This document shows, piece after piece, positions 55,983-63,723 of a DNA stretch of 64,000 bases (the stretch's first letter is position 1; each line of letters begins with the position of its first letter). The stretch covers positions 2,914,001 to 2,978,000 of the forward strand of contig NZ_CP132976.1 in assembly GCF_030864005.1 (NCBI RefSeq), in the 5' to 3' direction. The notes under the pieces were generated by a model. That model searched no databases. It was given only the letters and a program-made list of their open reading frames with translations, and was not told the DNA's origin. The position numbers and the translations under genes are program-made. The DNA is from Achromobacter seleniivolatilans. GTDB lineage: Bacteria; Pseudomonadota; Gammaproteobacteria; Burkholderiales; Burkholderiaceae_B.

Positions 55983-56228
55983 ATGTCCTACTTCATCCCA
56001 ATCGCCCCGAACCCAGGGGGCTGCTGGACCTGCACCCATTGGCACGGTGAGACGACCGACGAGGGGCGCAGACCATACTGCCGCCGCTCGCCAGACGCCC
56101 CTATCGCGCCGTCATTTCCGGACAGGGGGTGGTGCGGCGGATGGGTGCGAGAGGTCGGCTCGGACGACGAGATTTGGCTAACGAAAGACCGAGGGCCGGA
56201 CGGTAGACAGTCGGACGAAAGCGCCTAG
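55983..56228 (+). CDS. Small Cys-rich protein behind an SOS box
   Basis: 81 residues. A CWTCTHWHGE motif (CxxC with nearby His), YCRRSP and RGWCGGW give four or more Cys plus His, suggesting a small metal-binding fold. No known family recognised. Start 55983 (MSYFIPIAPNPGG) is chosen because the frame upstream (55932) runs through the SOS box. No clear ribosome-binding site. Probably DNA-damage-induced, by position. Confidence 0.6.
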   Translation: MSYFIPIAPNPGGCWTCTHWHGETTDEGRRPYCRRSPDAPIAPSFPDRGWCGGWVREVGSDDEIWLTKDRGPDGRQSDESA

Positions 56229-56254
56229 AAAAACTCTTCTTAAGTAGAAACTTT

Positions 56255-56305
56255 TTTGTTGACTGCATAAACTTTTATGTTTATACTGGTTTCACTGTCA
56301 ACAAA
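56255..56305 (+). promoter_or_regulatory. hicAB promoter with nested dyads
   Basis: TTGACT (56259-56264), 17-nt spacer, TATACT (56282-56287). ATAAAC/GTTTAT arms with a 6-nt gap (56267-56284) fill the spacer. A perfect 9-bp inverted repeat TTTGTTGAC (56255) and GTCAACAAA (56297) brackets the whole promoter. Likely HicB binding sites for autorepression. Confidence 0.75.
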
Positions 56306-56318
56306 CAAAGGAGGTGCG

Positions 56319-56495
56319 GTGAAGCAAAGCGAGTTCAAACGGTGGCTCGCTTCTCAGGGAGTAACTTTCGCAGAGGGGTCCAACCACACGAAAGCCTACT
56401 ACCAAGGGAAACAAACCACCCTTCCGAGACACCCCAGCAAAGAGCTGAAAGATGGTACTAGGAAGAACATCCTGAAAGCACTAGGACTGAAATAA
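56319..56495 (+). CDS. hicA: HicA-family mRNA interferase toxin
   Basis: 58 residues from a GTG start preceded by GGAGG; normal HicA length. KQSEFKRWLASQGVTFAEGS, the catalytic His in GSNHTKAYYQGK, LPRHPSKELKDGTRKNILKAL. Ribosome-independent endoribonuclease that cleaves mRNA when the antitoxin is lost. The antitoxin gene follows after 59 nt. Confidence 0.9.
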   Translation: MKQSEFKRWLASQGVTFAEGSNHTKAYYQGKQTTLPRHPSKELKDGTRKNILKALGLK

Positions 56496-56554
56496 GGAGG
56501 GAGGCCCCGAAAGGGGCTTCCCACTCGCCCAAGCAACACCGCACAGCAAATTAT

Positions 56555-56977
56555 ATGGCTCGATATCCTGCATTGCTCGAACCCGATGACGGGGGATTTA
56601 ACGTCACTTTCCGTGACATCCCGGAGGCGATCACCTGCGGCGACAACCGGGAGGATGCTCTGGAAATGGCCGCCGGCGCTCTTCTAACGGCTATGGAGTT
56701 CTATTTTGAGGACCGCCGGCCCGTTCCTCTTCCCTCCTCGCCTAAAGACGGAGAGGTACTAATCCCCCTGCCTGCAAGTGTGTGGGCAAAGGTGCTATTG
56801 CTAAATGAAATGCTGGCTCAACGGGTAACACCCGCTGAGCTGGCTCGTCGTTTGGACACGCGCCCGCAAGACATCACTCGTATCGTCAACCTTGGCCATG
56901 CGACCAAAATCGATACCATCGCGGCCGCACTACGCACGATGGGAAAGGAACTGGACTTGTCCGTATCGCCCACTTAA
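56555..56977 (+). CDS. hicB: HicB-family antitoxin
   Basis: 140 residues: N-terminal partial RNase-H-like fold (ARYPALLEPDDGGFNVTFRD, IPEAITCGDNREDALEMA) that neutralises HicA and a C-terminal helix-turn-helix (about 95-135, TPAELARRLDTRPQDITRIV) that binds the promoter. Stabilises the prophage or serves phage defence; which is not shown. Confidence 0.92.
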   Translation: MARYPALLEPDDGGFNVTFRDIPEAITCGDNREDALEMAAGALLTAMEFYFEDRRPVPLPSSPKDGEVLIPLPASVWAKVLLLNEMLAQRVTPAELARRLDTRPQDITRIVNLGHATKIDTIAAALRTMGKELDLSVSPT

Positions 56978-57033
56978 TCGCTACAAGCGGTGCACTTGTC
57001 GCGCAGCCAGTTGCGCATAGGAATGGTACAAAA

Positions 57034-57306
57034 ATGACCGAATACATCAACACGCCGCCAGTCCGCGAGATATGGCTGCGCGCGTTACCCGCACTGGCAG
57101 ATGTTAAGAACGGGGATTATTTGACCATCGGCCGTTTACAGGAAGCGTTTGGCCTGGGCGAAGGAAAGAAGTTGCGGGATGTGTTGGCCGCCGGGGAGCG
57201 CGACGGCTTGCTTGAAATCGATCGCGGCGCCATGCCCACCACCTACCGTGCGACCTTCATTCTAGAACGCGGCCTCCGCGCAGTGCGCGAGGATTGGACA
57301 GACTAG
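57034..57306 (+). CDS. Hypothetical protein, possible winged helix
   Basis: 90 residues, soluble. Central LTIGRLQEAFGLGEGKKLRDVLAAGERDGLLEI resembles a winged-helix DNA-binding segment, but no family is recognised. It overlaps the convergent Rz1-like gene by 50 nt at the 3' end. It follows hicB after 56 nt and may be read with it. Confidence 0.55.
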   Translation: MTEYINTPPVREIWLRALPALADVKNGDYLTIGRLQEAFGLGEGKKLRDVLAAGERDGLLEIDRGAMPTTYRATFILERGLRAVREDWTD

Positions 57307-57553
57307 TAGGCCACGCTTGCACGGTCTCTCGATGCCGCGACGCACAGATTCCCCAGAGCACTAGAACTTGCTCCTGCGCCCAAACCTGCCAGTCGTCGTA
57401 GCTGTCAGGGTTTTGCGGCGGATCCGGTATAGGCGGGCACGGCTCCGCCAGGCTGGTATCCAGCGGCGGCACCTCGCGCGGCACGTACTGCGTCGGTGAG
57501 ATTGCGCACCCGGAGGTCATCAGGACGGCACCCAGCAATAAGAGGTTTCGCAT
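57257..57553 (-). CDS. Rz1-like outer-membrane spanin lipoprotein
   Basis: 98 residues. Signal MRNLLLLGAVLMTSGC with lipobox MTSGC, then a Pro-rich region (PREVPPLDTS, PPIPDPPQNPDS), as in Rz1 proteins. Its first half is embedded in a different frame within the Rz gene. With Rz it fuses the two membranes at the last step of phage lysis. Confidence 0.82.
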   Translation of the reverse strand: MRNLLLLGAVLMTSGCAISPTQYVPREVPPLDTSLAEPCPPIPDPPQNPDSYDDWQVWAQEQVLVLWGICASRHRETVQAWPTSLSNPRALRGGRVLE

Positions 57554-57851
57554 TTTTCAGTGCCTTAGTGATTTCGCCCACGTGGGCTGGAAGTGTGCGG
57601 GCGTCTGCCGCAGCGCGTGCCGCGGCCGCCGCGATCGCGCCAATGTCGCCCCTGACAGCGTCCAGTACGGCGGCATTCGTGTCGGCTCTGACCTGCTGCT
57701 GGTCGCGTTGCAGTTCGGCAATTTGAACGTCCTTGCGCCAGCCCTGCGTGGTCCAAGCCGCGCCGCCGGCAATCAGCGCGCCGGCCAGCGCCGCCATGGC
57801 GTAGCCCTTCCACCCAACGAGCGCTTGGCCAAGCTTGGCCAGGGCGGTCAT
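57405..57851 (-). CDS. Rz-like inner-membrane spanin
   Basis: 148 residues: N-terminal signal anchor (about 12-33, GYAMAALAGALIAGGAAW) and a coiled-coil-like region (about 38-110) rich in Gln, Asp and Ala. Partner of the nested Rz1. Start 57851 overlaps the endolysin stop codon as ATGA; the frame opens at 57923. Confidence 0.82.
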   Translation of the reverse strand: MTALAKLGQALVGWKGYAMAALAGALIAGGAAWTTQGWRKDVQIAELQRDQQQVRADTNAAVLDAVRGDIGAIAAAAARAAADARTLPAHVGEITKALKNAKPLIAGCRPDDLRVRNLTDAVRAARGAAAGYQPGGAVPAYTGSAAKP

Positions 57852-58258
57852 GCCTGGCCTCGCCAATCGCGCGGGATCTGGAAGTGCGGACCGTCCTTGA
57901 ACGACTTCCAGTCGCCGCCCCACTCAACCGGCACACCTAGCACTGCGGCGCAGTCCTTCACCACTCTGGCGAGATTGGCGAAGGACTGCCAGTCGTTCCA
58001 AGGGATAACGCCCCGCACCAGCGGAGCCAGGTCGACGGCGTGGCCGAGACCATCGGCCTGCGGAAGGTGGTAGCTGTTCATCGTCTGGCTGGCGCCTTTC
58101 GTGACGTACTCGCGCTGCTGCGCCAGCGTCCGTACACCCTCCACGACAGTAAAGTCCACATCCGTTCGCTGGATCGCTAACTGCACAACCGCGATCAGGT
58201 CCGGATGGACGCCGACCAAACGAATCAAGCTGCGCTGTGAAAGTTGGAATTGACTCAT
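57848..58258 (-). CDS. Peptidase M15 endolysin
   Basis: 136 residues, zinc peptidase of the VanY/T5-endolysin type that cuts cell-wall peptides. Zinc motif SYHLPQADGLGHAVDLAP (His, Asp) and GPHFQIPR (second His). Also FTVVEGVRTLAQQREYV. It overlaps the holin gene as ATGA; start 58258 chosen on that basis, the frame opens at 58453. No signal peptide, so release depends on the holin. Confidence 0.92.
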   Translation of the reverse strand: MSQFQLSQRSLIRLVGVHPDLIAVVQLAIQRTDVDFTVVEGVRTLAQQREYVTKGASQTMNSYHLPQADGLGHAVDLAPLVRGVIPWNDWQSFANLARVVKDCAAVLGVPVEWGGDWKSFKDGPHFQIPRDWRGQA

Positions 58259-58545
58259 TTCGGGTCGCCTCCAAGCTTGAAGGAAATGAGCCGCCGCGCG
58301 GCCAATTCCAGTACCTGTTCGCCAAGAATCCCCAAAGCTGCGCCTGCGCCCACAAGAACGGGCAACGGCGCTTCTGGATAGGGAATCAGCAACAAGAACA
58401 CCACCATCGATAGCGCGCTTCCCAGAATCACGCGGCCGACGACAACACGCCAAGACAGCGCCTCTTTATTTGTCAGCGCCCGGCCCACTGCTACCAGTGC
58501 GCCCACGCCGGCCAGCCATGCGAGGGTTCTTTCCCAATCGTTCAT
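58255..58545 (-). CDS. Phage holin
   Basis: 96 residues with about three hydrophobic segments (about 8-24, 35-56, 62-84) and a charged tail. Forms the membrane lesion that releases the endolysin. First gene of the lysis cassette holin-endolysin-Rz/Rz1. Confidence 0.85.
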   Translation of the reverse strand: MNDWERTLAWLAGVGALVAVGRALTNKEALSWRVVVGRVILGSALSMVVFLLLIPYPEAPLPVLVGAGAALGILGEQVLELAARRLISFKLGGDPK

Positions 58546-58562
58546 AACGTCCCCTATAGACG

Positions 58563-58586
58563 AAAAAAATCCCGCACGCGGCGGGT
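58563..58586 (-). terminator. Terminator between tail and lysis modules
   Basis: On the minus strand CCCGC, loop, GCGGG followed by A and seven T, just before the holin start. It could stop tail transcripts and isolate the lysis genes. Confidence 0.7.
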
Positions 58587-58623
58587 AGAATTACAACTGG
58601 ACTCACTAGATCGGCTAATCATC

Positions 58624-58842
58624 ATGCTGGCTTACGCCTTGGATCACATTCGCGGTTTGTGGCACCGGCTTACCTACCAGCCGCCGCGTCCGACCGATCG
58701 CGTCGCTTATCTTGTCGGATGGGAAACCGCGAAAGACTCCCCCGACGACAAGCCGAACCCCTACCCAGAAGGAACCGAGAAACATCATTCTTGGTATTGG
58801 GGGTTCCAAGATGCCCGTAGCGATTCTCGGGACACTTGGTAG
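58624..58842 (+). CDS. Small Rmf/CrpP-like protein (moron)
   Basis: 72 residues on the strand opposite to all flanking phage genes. The segment YLVGWETAKDSPDDKPNPYP plus HHSWYWGFQDA has the G-x2-A, NPY and W-x2-GF pattern of ribosome-modulation-factor/CrpP-like small proteins. Isolated, with no good ribosome-binding site. Likely a cargo gene expressed from its own promoter; function not established. Confidence 0.6.
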   Translation: MLAYALDHIRGLWHRLTYQPPRPTDRVAYLVGWETAKDSPDDKPNPYPEGTEKHHSWYWGFQDARSDSRDTW

Positions 58843-58845
58843 CGA

Positions 58846-59463
58846 TCAGTTCATATAGTTGAAGCCCTGCATCTTTGTTCGAACGTACGGTTCCCAAAGA
58901 AGATGCCCTGCCTCATCAGGATGCACACCGTCACCAAAGTTGGCCGGTGTTAGCGGCGCCTCATACCCGTTGATAAATTTCGCCCCTTCCTGGCTGCAAA
59001 TGTCGGCGATGAGGCCGCCCCACTCAACGATATTCCACGCGCCGTCGGCTTTCATTGGCCGGTTGGCACCGTCAGACCGCCAGAGTGGCGTCATGCCTAC
59101 CACAGCCAAGCCGTGAAATTTTGCGGCGCGCACCATCCCCCGATAAGAGGCGATAAATTCTGCGCCACTCACGCTTGTCTGCGCCCAGTCATTCGTACCT
59201 AGGGCGATGATCAGACCCTTCGCCACCGGAGGCCCTGACACTCTCAAGATCGTGGAGAAATTGGACGCCCAGCCAAACATTGGCACATTGCCGTCCGCTA
59301 CCCGCGCACCACCCCAAGATAGGTTTTGGATGTAGCAGCCGGTGTTTTTGGCAAGGTTGGTCGTAATCAGATTTTCAGCAGACTGGCGCACTGGAGGCGA
59401 TCCGATAAAGATGCCAGCACTGGTGGAGTCGCCCACGTATATCCAACGGTCTCCGGCATTCAT
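58846..59463 (-). CDS. SGNH/GDSL-family hydrolase of the tail module
   Basis: 205 residues. Block I YVGDSTSAG (Ser13), block III GTNDW (89-93), block V DGVHPDEAGH (Asp178, His181). Such esterases in tail loci deacetylate surface polysaccharide during adsorption. AAGGAG precedes the start. It is the last gene of the tail module and converges on the Rmf-like gene with a 3-nt gap. Confidence 0.87.
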   Translation of the reverse strand: MNAGDRWIYVGDSTSAGIFIGSPPVRQSAENLITTNLAKNTGCYIQNLSWGGARVADGNVPMFGWASNFSTILRVSGPPVAKGLIIALGTNDWAQTSVSGAEFIASYRGMVRAAKFHGLAVVGMTPLWRSDGANRPMKADGAWNIVEWGGLIADICSQEGAKFINGYEAPLTPANFGDGVHPDEAGHLLWEPYVRTKMQGFNYMN

Positions 59464-59466
59464 TAG

Positions 59467-59667
59467 CTAATCTCCTTTCGGCTGCGCCGGGCGCGCCATT
59501 GATTCCTGGATCGCAAGCGGCAGGCCATTGAAATAGGTCAACCAGCGCGGATCATCAACCTCAACACTCCCCTGGTTCGGATATACCTTTTCATCCTGGA
59601 CACAACCAAAGGTCGCCACAATTTCCTTCTGCTCAGCTCCAGAGAACTGGACGAAAAACTCTTCCAT
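59467..59667 (-). CDS. Small tail-module protein
   Basis: 66 residues, acidic, MEEFFVQFSGAEQKEIVATF, then VYPNQGSVEVDDPRWLTYF. Similar small proteins follow fibre genes in Burkholderiales prophages and may help fibre assembly; the role is inferred from position. AGGGAG lies 7 nt before the ATG. Confidence 0.65.
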   Translation of the reverse strand: MEEFFVQFSGAEQKEIVATFGCVQDEKVYPNQGSVEVDDPRWLTYFNGLPLAIQESMARPAQPKGD

Positions 59668-59677
59668 AATGCACTCC

Positions 59678-60865
59678 CTAGAATGCGTATCCGGTGATCC
59701 CGATGTAGGCTGTCATCGTTCCGGCCGTCACAGTGGCCGTGTAGAAGATCGTTTGAGGCGTTTGAAGCTGCACGTTGCTGTACGGAGCGGAATAGGCGGT
59801 CGCCGCCACGCTGATTTGCGGATTGAAAAGTTGCACACCAACAGAACCGCTGGTAGCAACGCTGCTAGATCCGGCAGTAGGCGTCGACGAACTCAAGGCG
59901 ATATACCCTGACACGGCTTTTGCATTCAACGGAACTGCGCCAGCAATCGAAAGGGATGTAGCGGTAGGCCGCTGAGTGGACGAGCTGAGCACGCCTTGCA
60001 CTTCGATGCTGACCTGACGTCCCTGCTGGAATCCAACAACAAATTGGCGGCTCGCGTTCGTGGGCCAGACGCTCAACAGTGCAGAGGCGGTAAAACCGGC
60101 CGGCATGTTCGCGCCGCCGTAGACCTCGGGCGCGGCGGTGGCCGTCGCGTTCACCGCCAACAAGGCCGCCGTGCCGGTTGCAGGATTGAAGATCACATAT
60201 AGCGCGACATATCCGCTCACGGGTGCCAGGCCAGTGTCCATACCGCCGGCGCCCACCGACGACAGATTGATAGGCAGGTTGAGCGCCGACAAGCGATAGG
60301 CCTGCCCTGTAGTGCCCACGCCTACAGTCACCTGCCCAGCAGTCAAAGATGCCGCGGCAGATGCCGCCAGCACGCTCATGCGCACGCCCGAAGCGGAACC
60401 TACCACTGGGCTGAATACGGTACTGGCTTCGCCGAGGGTCTTGGGTGATATCAACGCCGACGCATTGGCAAGGGCCCGCGCCTGGGCGGTGGTGGCGAGA
60501 CCTGAACCCATCGGCGTCCAGTTTGCTCCAACCGCGCCGGGGGTCGTCGTGTTGTTGTCGATGTCCGAGCGGTAGACCGCCCCGCCGGACGCCACCTGAG
60601 CGCCGAGCGGCCAGCCGCCATCAATAGCCTGCCAGGTGGCGAATCCGTTTAGCTGAATATCCCCCAAACCCTCGGTGACCTCCCCGATGATCCCATTCAT
60701 TTCAGCCCGGCCAATGGGCCGATAGTTCGCGTTGTCGTTAGGCAGTTCATAGTCCGTCGTCCAACCGGATTGCAGCGAAACCTTGCCATCAGGCTGATCT
60801 GCCGTGGCCAACGATTCTTTGTCGCCCGTGGCCGCGAACGGCGTCTTGTAGATTCGAGTAGCCAT
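59678..60865 (-). CDS. Phage tail fibre protein
   Basis: 395 residues. N-terminal attachment region with MATRIYKTPFAATGDKESLA and GWTTDYELPNDNANYRPIGR, then low-complexity Ala/Ser/Thr/Gly-rich beta-type sequence typical of fibre shafts and tips. Receptor-binding candidate. GGAG lies before the start; it follows the DUF2612 gene directly. Confidence 0.85.
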   Translation of the reverse strand: MATRIYKTPFAATGDKESLATADQPDGKVSLQSGWTTDYELPNDNANYRPIGRAEMNGIIGEVTEGLGDIQLNGFATWQAIDGGWPLGAQVASGGAVYRSDIDNNTTTPGAVGANWTPMGSGLATTAQARALANASALISPKTLGEASTVFSPVVGSASGVRMSVLAASAAASLTAGQVTVGVGTTGQAYRLSALNLPINLSSVGAGGMDTGLAPVSGYVALYVIFNPATGTAALLAVNATATAAPEVYGGANMPAGFTASALLSVWPTNASRQFVVGFQQGRQVSIEVQGVLSSSTQRPTATSLSIAGAVPLNAKAVSGYIALSSSTPTAGSSSVATSGSVGVQLFNPQISVAATAYSAPYSNVQLQTPQTIFYTATVTAGTMTAYIGITGYAF

Positions 60866-61516
60866 TTACGCTCCGAAGTTTCCGTTTTCAAAGTTGAGAT
60901 GATTGGGGCCAAAGCCCCACGACGGTTTGACCTGCACTGTCCAGCCCACCCGGACCGTCGAGGGCCGGGGCAGAATGTCCGTCTTCTCCAGAAGTCGGCG
61001 CAGCCTGTAATCCGGCGTTTGGGTGAAAAAGAAGGTGACGAGGGTCATGTCATAGCTGTCGGCCACATAGGCGGCGCCATCACCGAATACATTCGCCAGG
61101 GCCTGATTAATGTTTGGCGCAGTGGGCCGCATGGTGAGTTGGAACCATCGCAGCTTTAGCAACTTGCGTGCGGACTCGATGTCAAGACTCACCTGACCAT
61201 CGGAGGCGCGCCCGAAATTGCCGTTGCCGAAGTTTTTATTGGTGGTGCCAAAGCCGAACACGCCTTCCACGCGGCGCGACTCGCCAATCTCTAGCGAAAC
61301 GCCCAGGATGCGCGCCCACACTACCAGGCCGAACTCGTTGGCCGTATCTAGGTCGAAAACGTCTCGATGCCAGTTGCGCCAGAAATCACCCTGATGGCTG
61401 TCGATCCATGCTTGATCATTTCTTGCTAGGGCCACCGCGCGCGGCGCCCCTTCGTACTGCCAGAGGATCGACCGCATCAAGTCGACAGCAAAGTCGAACT
61501 GCTGGGTGCCGCTCAT
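60866..61516 (-). CDS. DUF2612 tail protein
   Basis: 216 residues, equivalent in position to P2 gpI. It contains two similar motifs: FGFGTTNKNFGNGNFG (about 99-114) and WGFGPNHLNFENGNFG (near the C terminus). Probably links baseplate to fibre. Start 61516 overlaps the baseplate-J stop codon as ATGA; the frame opens at 61594. Confidence 0.82.
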   Translation of the reverse strand: MSGTQQFDFAVDLMRSILWQYEGAPRAVALARNDQAWIDSHQGDFWRNWHRDVFDLDTANEFGLVVWARILGVSLEIGESRRVEGVFGFGTTNKNFGNGNFGRASDGQVSLDIESARKLLKLRWFQLTMRPTAPNINQALANVFGDGAAYVADSYDMTLVTFFFTQTPDYRLRRLLEKTDILPRPSTVRVGWTVQVKPSWGFGPNHLNFENGNFGA

Positions 61517-62703
61517 GCAATCACCACCTGGATGGAACTGCGCTGCGTGCGCGCAATTTGATTCGGGTTGATATCCATAGAGTCGGAAGACCAAACGCCC
61601 GACCCGACCACGGATAGCTCCACCTTCTTCACGAAGATGCTTGCCTCCTGCTGATTGATGGCGCTTGCGATTTCAAACGTAGAAACGTCACTCCCGACGA
61701 CGAAGCTGACGTCGCCGTCTATATCGCCGTCGACATAGTTCATCACCAGGTCAGGGATCAGCTGCTGCACGTCCAGTGTGCTTTCCCGCACAGTTACCCG
61801 AACCAGAAGAATCACTTCAGTTGGCCGGTCGAACTTGACCTCGTACAGCCGCCCATTGATCGGGTCAGGAACGGCAACCACGACCGCGCCGTTATACCCA
61901 CCGCCGACAGTCTTGGTTTCGAACAGTGCCTGCGCGACCTCCTGATCCGTTCCGCCTTCTACGCACGCCCAAATGCTGTGCTTACGCAAAGGGATGCCGT
62001 CAATGGTCTGGTCGACGTCGGCGTAGTTTTCTAGGTAGTAGCACGAGCGGACGCCCTCGATGTCATACAGCCGCGCCACGATGGCCTCGTTGATCGATGT
62101 CGTCTGCAGGGCCAGAGTCTGGGCTCGACGCCGGCGCAGAAGCACGTCGTTTTCTTCTCGCCGGCCCGGAATTGCGGCAGCCGGGTTGGTGATGCTCTCC
62201 CAGCCCAGCACACTGGAGGCCACAGTACTGAGGCCGCCAGGCGGTACGATAATCTCGCCATCCTGCAGTGCGCGAAGGTTTGCCGTACCCCCACCGCTGG
62301 CATCCAGCACCACGGTGGTCACGATCTGGAACTGCTCGCCTTGTTGGGTCTCTGCGATGGATCCAGCCGGCACGTTCGTGCCAGGAACACCGCCAAGCAC
62401 CGCGCCGACTATCAGGGACCGGACGCTGCTCCGGCGGCGGCCGCCGGTCAGCGCCATCAGAGAATCCAAAAACACGCCACCCGATAGCGCTGGGTTGATC
62501 TGATTGGCCAGCTCGGCATTGTTGCGTGCGATCGCATCGCGTTCTTCCGTGATGCGGGTAATCAACTGCCCCTGGGGGGTTGCCGGGTCCGTCGGCATAT
62601 CTTCGCCAAAGACCGCCCTGAACTCGGCCTCAACTTGCGCACGAGTGGCCGCCGTATCAGCGACGATGACGCCGCGATTCTCGAGGAAACTGTAATCAGC
62701 CAT
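61513..62703 (-). CDS. Baseplate assembly protein J
   Basis: 396-residue baseplate wedge protein (gpJ/gp47 family). N-terminal FGEDMPTDPATPQGQLITRI and central GVRSCYYLENYADVDQTIDG with GIPLRKHSIWACVEGG are typical. Marks the element as contractile-tailed. It overlaps the gp25-like gene by 8 nt. Confidence 0.92.
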   Translation of the reverse strand: MADYSFLENRGVIVADTAATRAQVEAEFRAVFGEDMPTDPATPQGQLITRITEERDAIARNNAELANQINPALSGGVFLDSLMALTGGRRRSSVRSLIVGAVLGGVPGTNVPAGSIAETQQGEQFQIVTTVVLDASGGGTANLRALQDGEIIVPPGGLSTVASSVLGWESITNPAAAIPGRREENDVLLRRRRAQTLALQTTSINEAIVARLYDIEGVRSCYYLENYADVDQTIDGIPLRKHSIWACVEGGTDQEVAQALFETKTVGGGYNGAVVVAVPDPINGRLYEVKFDRPTEVILLVRVTVRESTLDVQQLIPDLVMNYVDGDIDGDVSFVVGSDVSTFEIASAINQQEASIFVKKVELSVVGSGVWSSDSMDINPNQIARTQRSSIQVVIA

Positions 62704-63040
62704 TGATCGTTACCGTGCCGTAGGTGGTTTGTAGCGTTGCCGTGTACTTCAGCGTCTCGCCTTCAGTCTGGGTGGTCAGGCTCACGATGCCCGTGACATC
62801 CGGCGTATCAAGCAGCCGACGCCGCAGGGACGCTTCGAACTGCGCCAGGTTCGGCTGTTTGCTGAACGCCTCGCGCAGGAACGGGATGCCCTCGTCATAG
62901 GCGTGGATCATTTCCGCACGCGCCGTGGCCGCGAAGTGCCTTGCCTCCTGCGCCACCGCATCGCGATCAGACACCATCGCAAGGTTGCCGTTAGGCAGCG
63001 TCACGAAGTCATTGTTTTCGTCGGTCTGAAACGAAATCAT
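62696..63040 (-). CDS. gp25/gpW-like baseplate protein
   Basis: 114 residues; ISFQTDENNDFVTLPNGNLA, then ARAEMIHAYDEGIPF and RRLLDTPDVTGI. Position and size fit the sheath initiator of contractile tails. AGGAGGGG precedes the start. It overlaps the spike gene as ATGA. Confidence 0.78.
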   Translation of the reverse strand: MISFQTDENNDFVTLPNGNLAMVSDRDAVAQEARHFAATARAEMIHAYDEGIPFLREAFSKQPNLAQFEASLRRRLLDTPDVTGIVSLTTQTEGETLKYTATLQTTYGTVTING

Positions 63041-63723
63041 CCTGCGACCCCTCCTGAAGTGCTTGGCCCGTTCTGCACGTTCGTGTGACCGTGGCTCTTA
63101 TCGATGCGCACCCCGTCATGGTCCATGCCGTGGTCCGCCCGGATGGGCTGCTCGAAATGCGTCGGGCATTTCACCGTCATGGCTTCCGTCTCCACAACGA
63201 ACTCCCCGCCCTTCAAGACGATCTTGCCGTCGTGCAGGGCCAGGCAGGTGGTTCCGTCCATGGACTGCAGGACGAGTGCGTCCGCATTCTCGCCGTTGAT
63301 TGCCCAGTCTTTGATCGTGTCAGGAAAGAACATGGCATCAGAGAAGGAATGCAGCCGCTCCGTATTTGGCCAGTCCTCCCGCCCACCGCGCTGGAACATT
63401 AGAGACACGTCCCGGTCGTTCGCTTTAAGCCAGCCGAAATCACCCTGCTTGATCGGAAAGCGCATGAAGAAGCCGCCACCGCCAAACCGGAAAACCGGAA
63501 TGTTCGGAATGCTGCCGCGCGAGATCTTCTGGCCGTCCGTTGTGCCGACCATGATGAGTGGCTTGATAACCGCCCGGTTCGACGCGTCGTCGTAGGACAC
63601 AACCTGGGCCGGCAGCATGTCGTCCAGGTTCTCCCGGATGAATGAGCGGATCCAGGACTTCAGGACGCCTGAAAGGCTTCCTTCGTCCGCGCCATCGATA
63701 TTGGGGGCTAAAGTCGGCTGCAT
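63037..63723 (-). CDS. Baseplate spike protein (Gp138/gpV-like)
   Basis: 228 residues. N-terminal OB-like region (PAQVVSYDDASNRAVIKPLI), a beta-helix-type stem (KIVLKGGEFVVETEAMTVKC) and a His-rich tip KSHGHTNVQNGPSTSGG near the C terminus, as in iron-tipped spikes. Pierces the outer membrane on tail contraction. It overlaps the hub gene by 16 nt. Confidence 0.83.
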   Translation of the reverse strand: MQPTLAPNIDGADEGSLSGVLKSWIRSFIRENLDDMLPAQVVSYDDASNRAVIKPLIMVGTTDGQKISRGSIPNIPVFRFGGGGFFMRFPIKQGDFGWLKANDRDVSLMFQRGGREDWPNTERLHSFSDAMFFPDTIKDWAINGENADALVLQSMDGTTCLALHDGKIVLKGGEFVVETEAMTVKCPTHFEQPIRADHGMDHDGVRIDKSHGHTNVQNGPSTSGGVAG

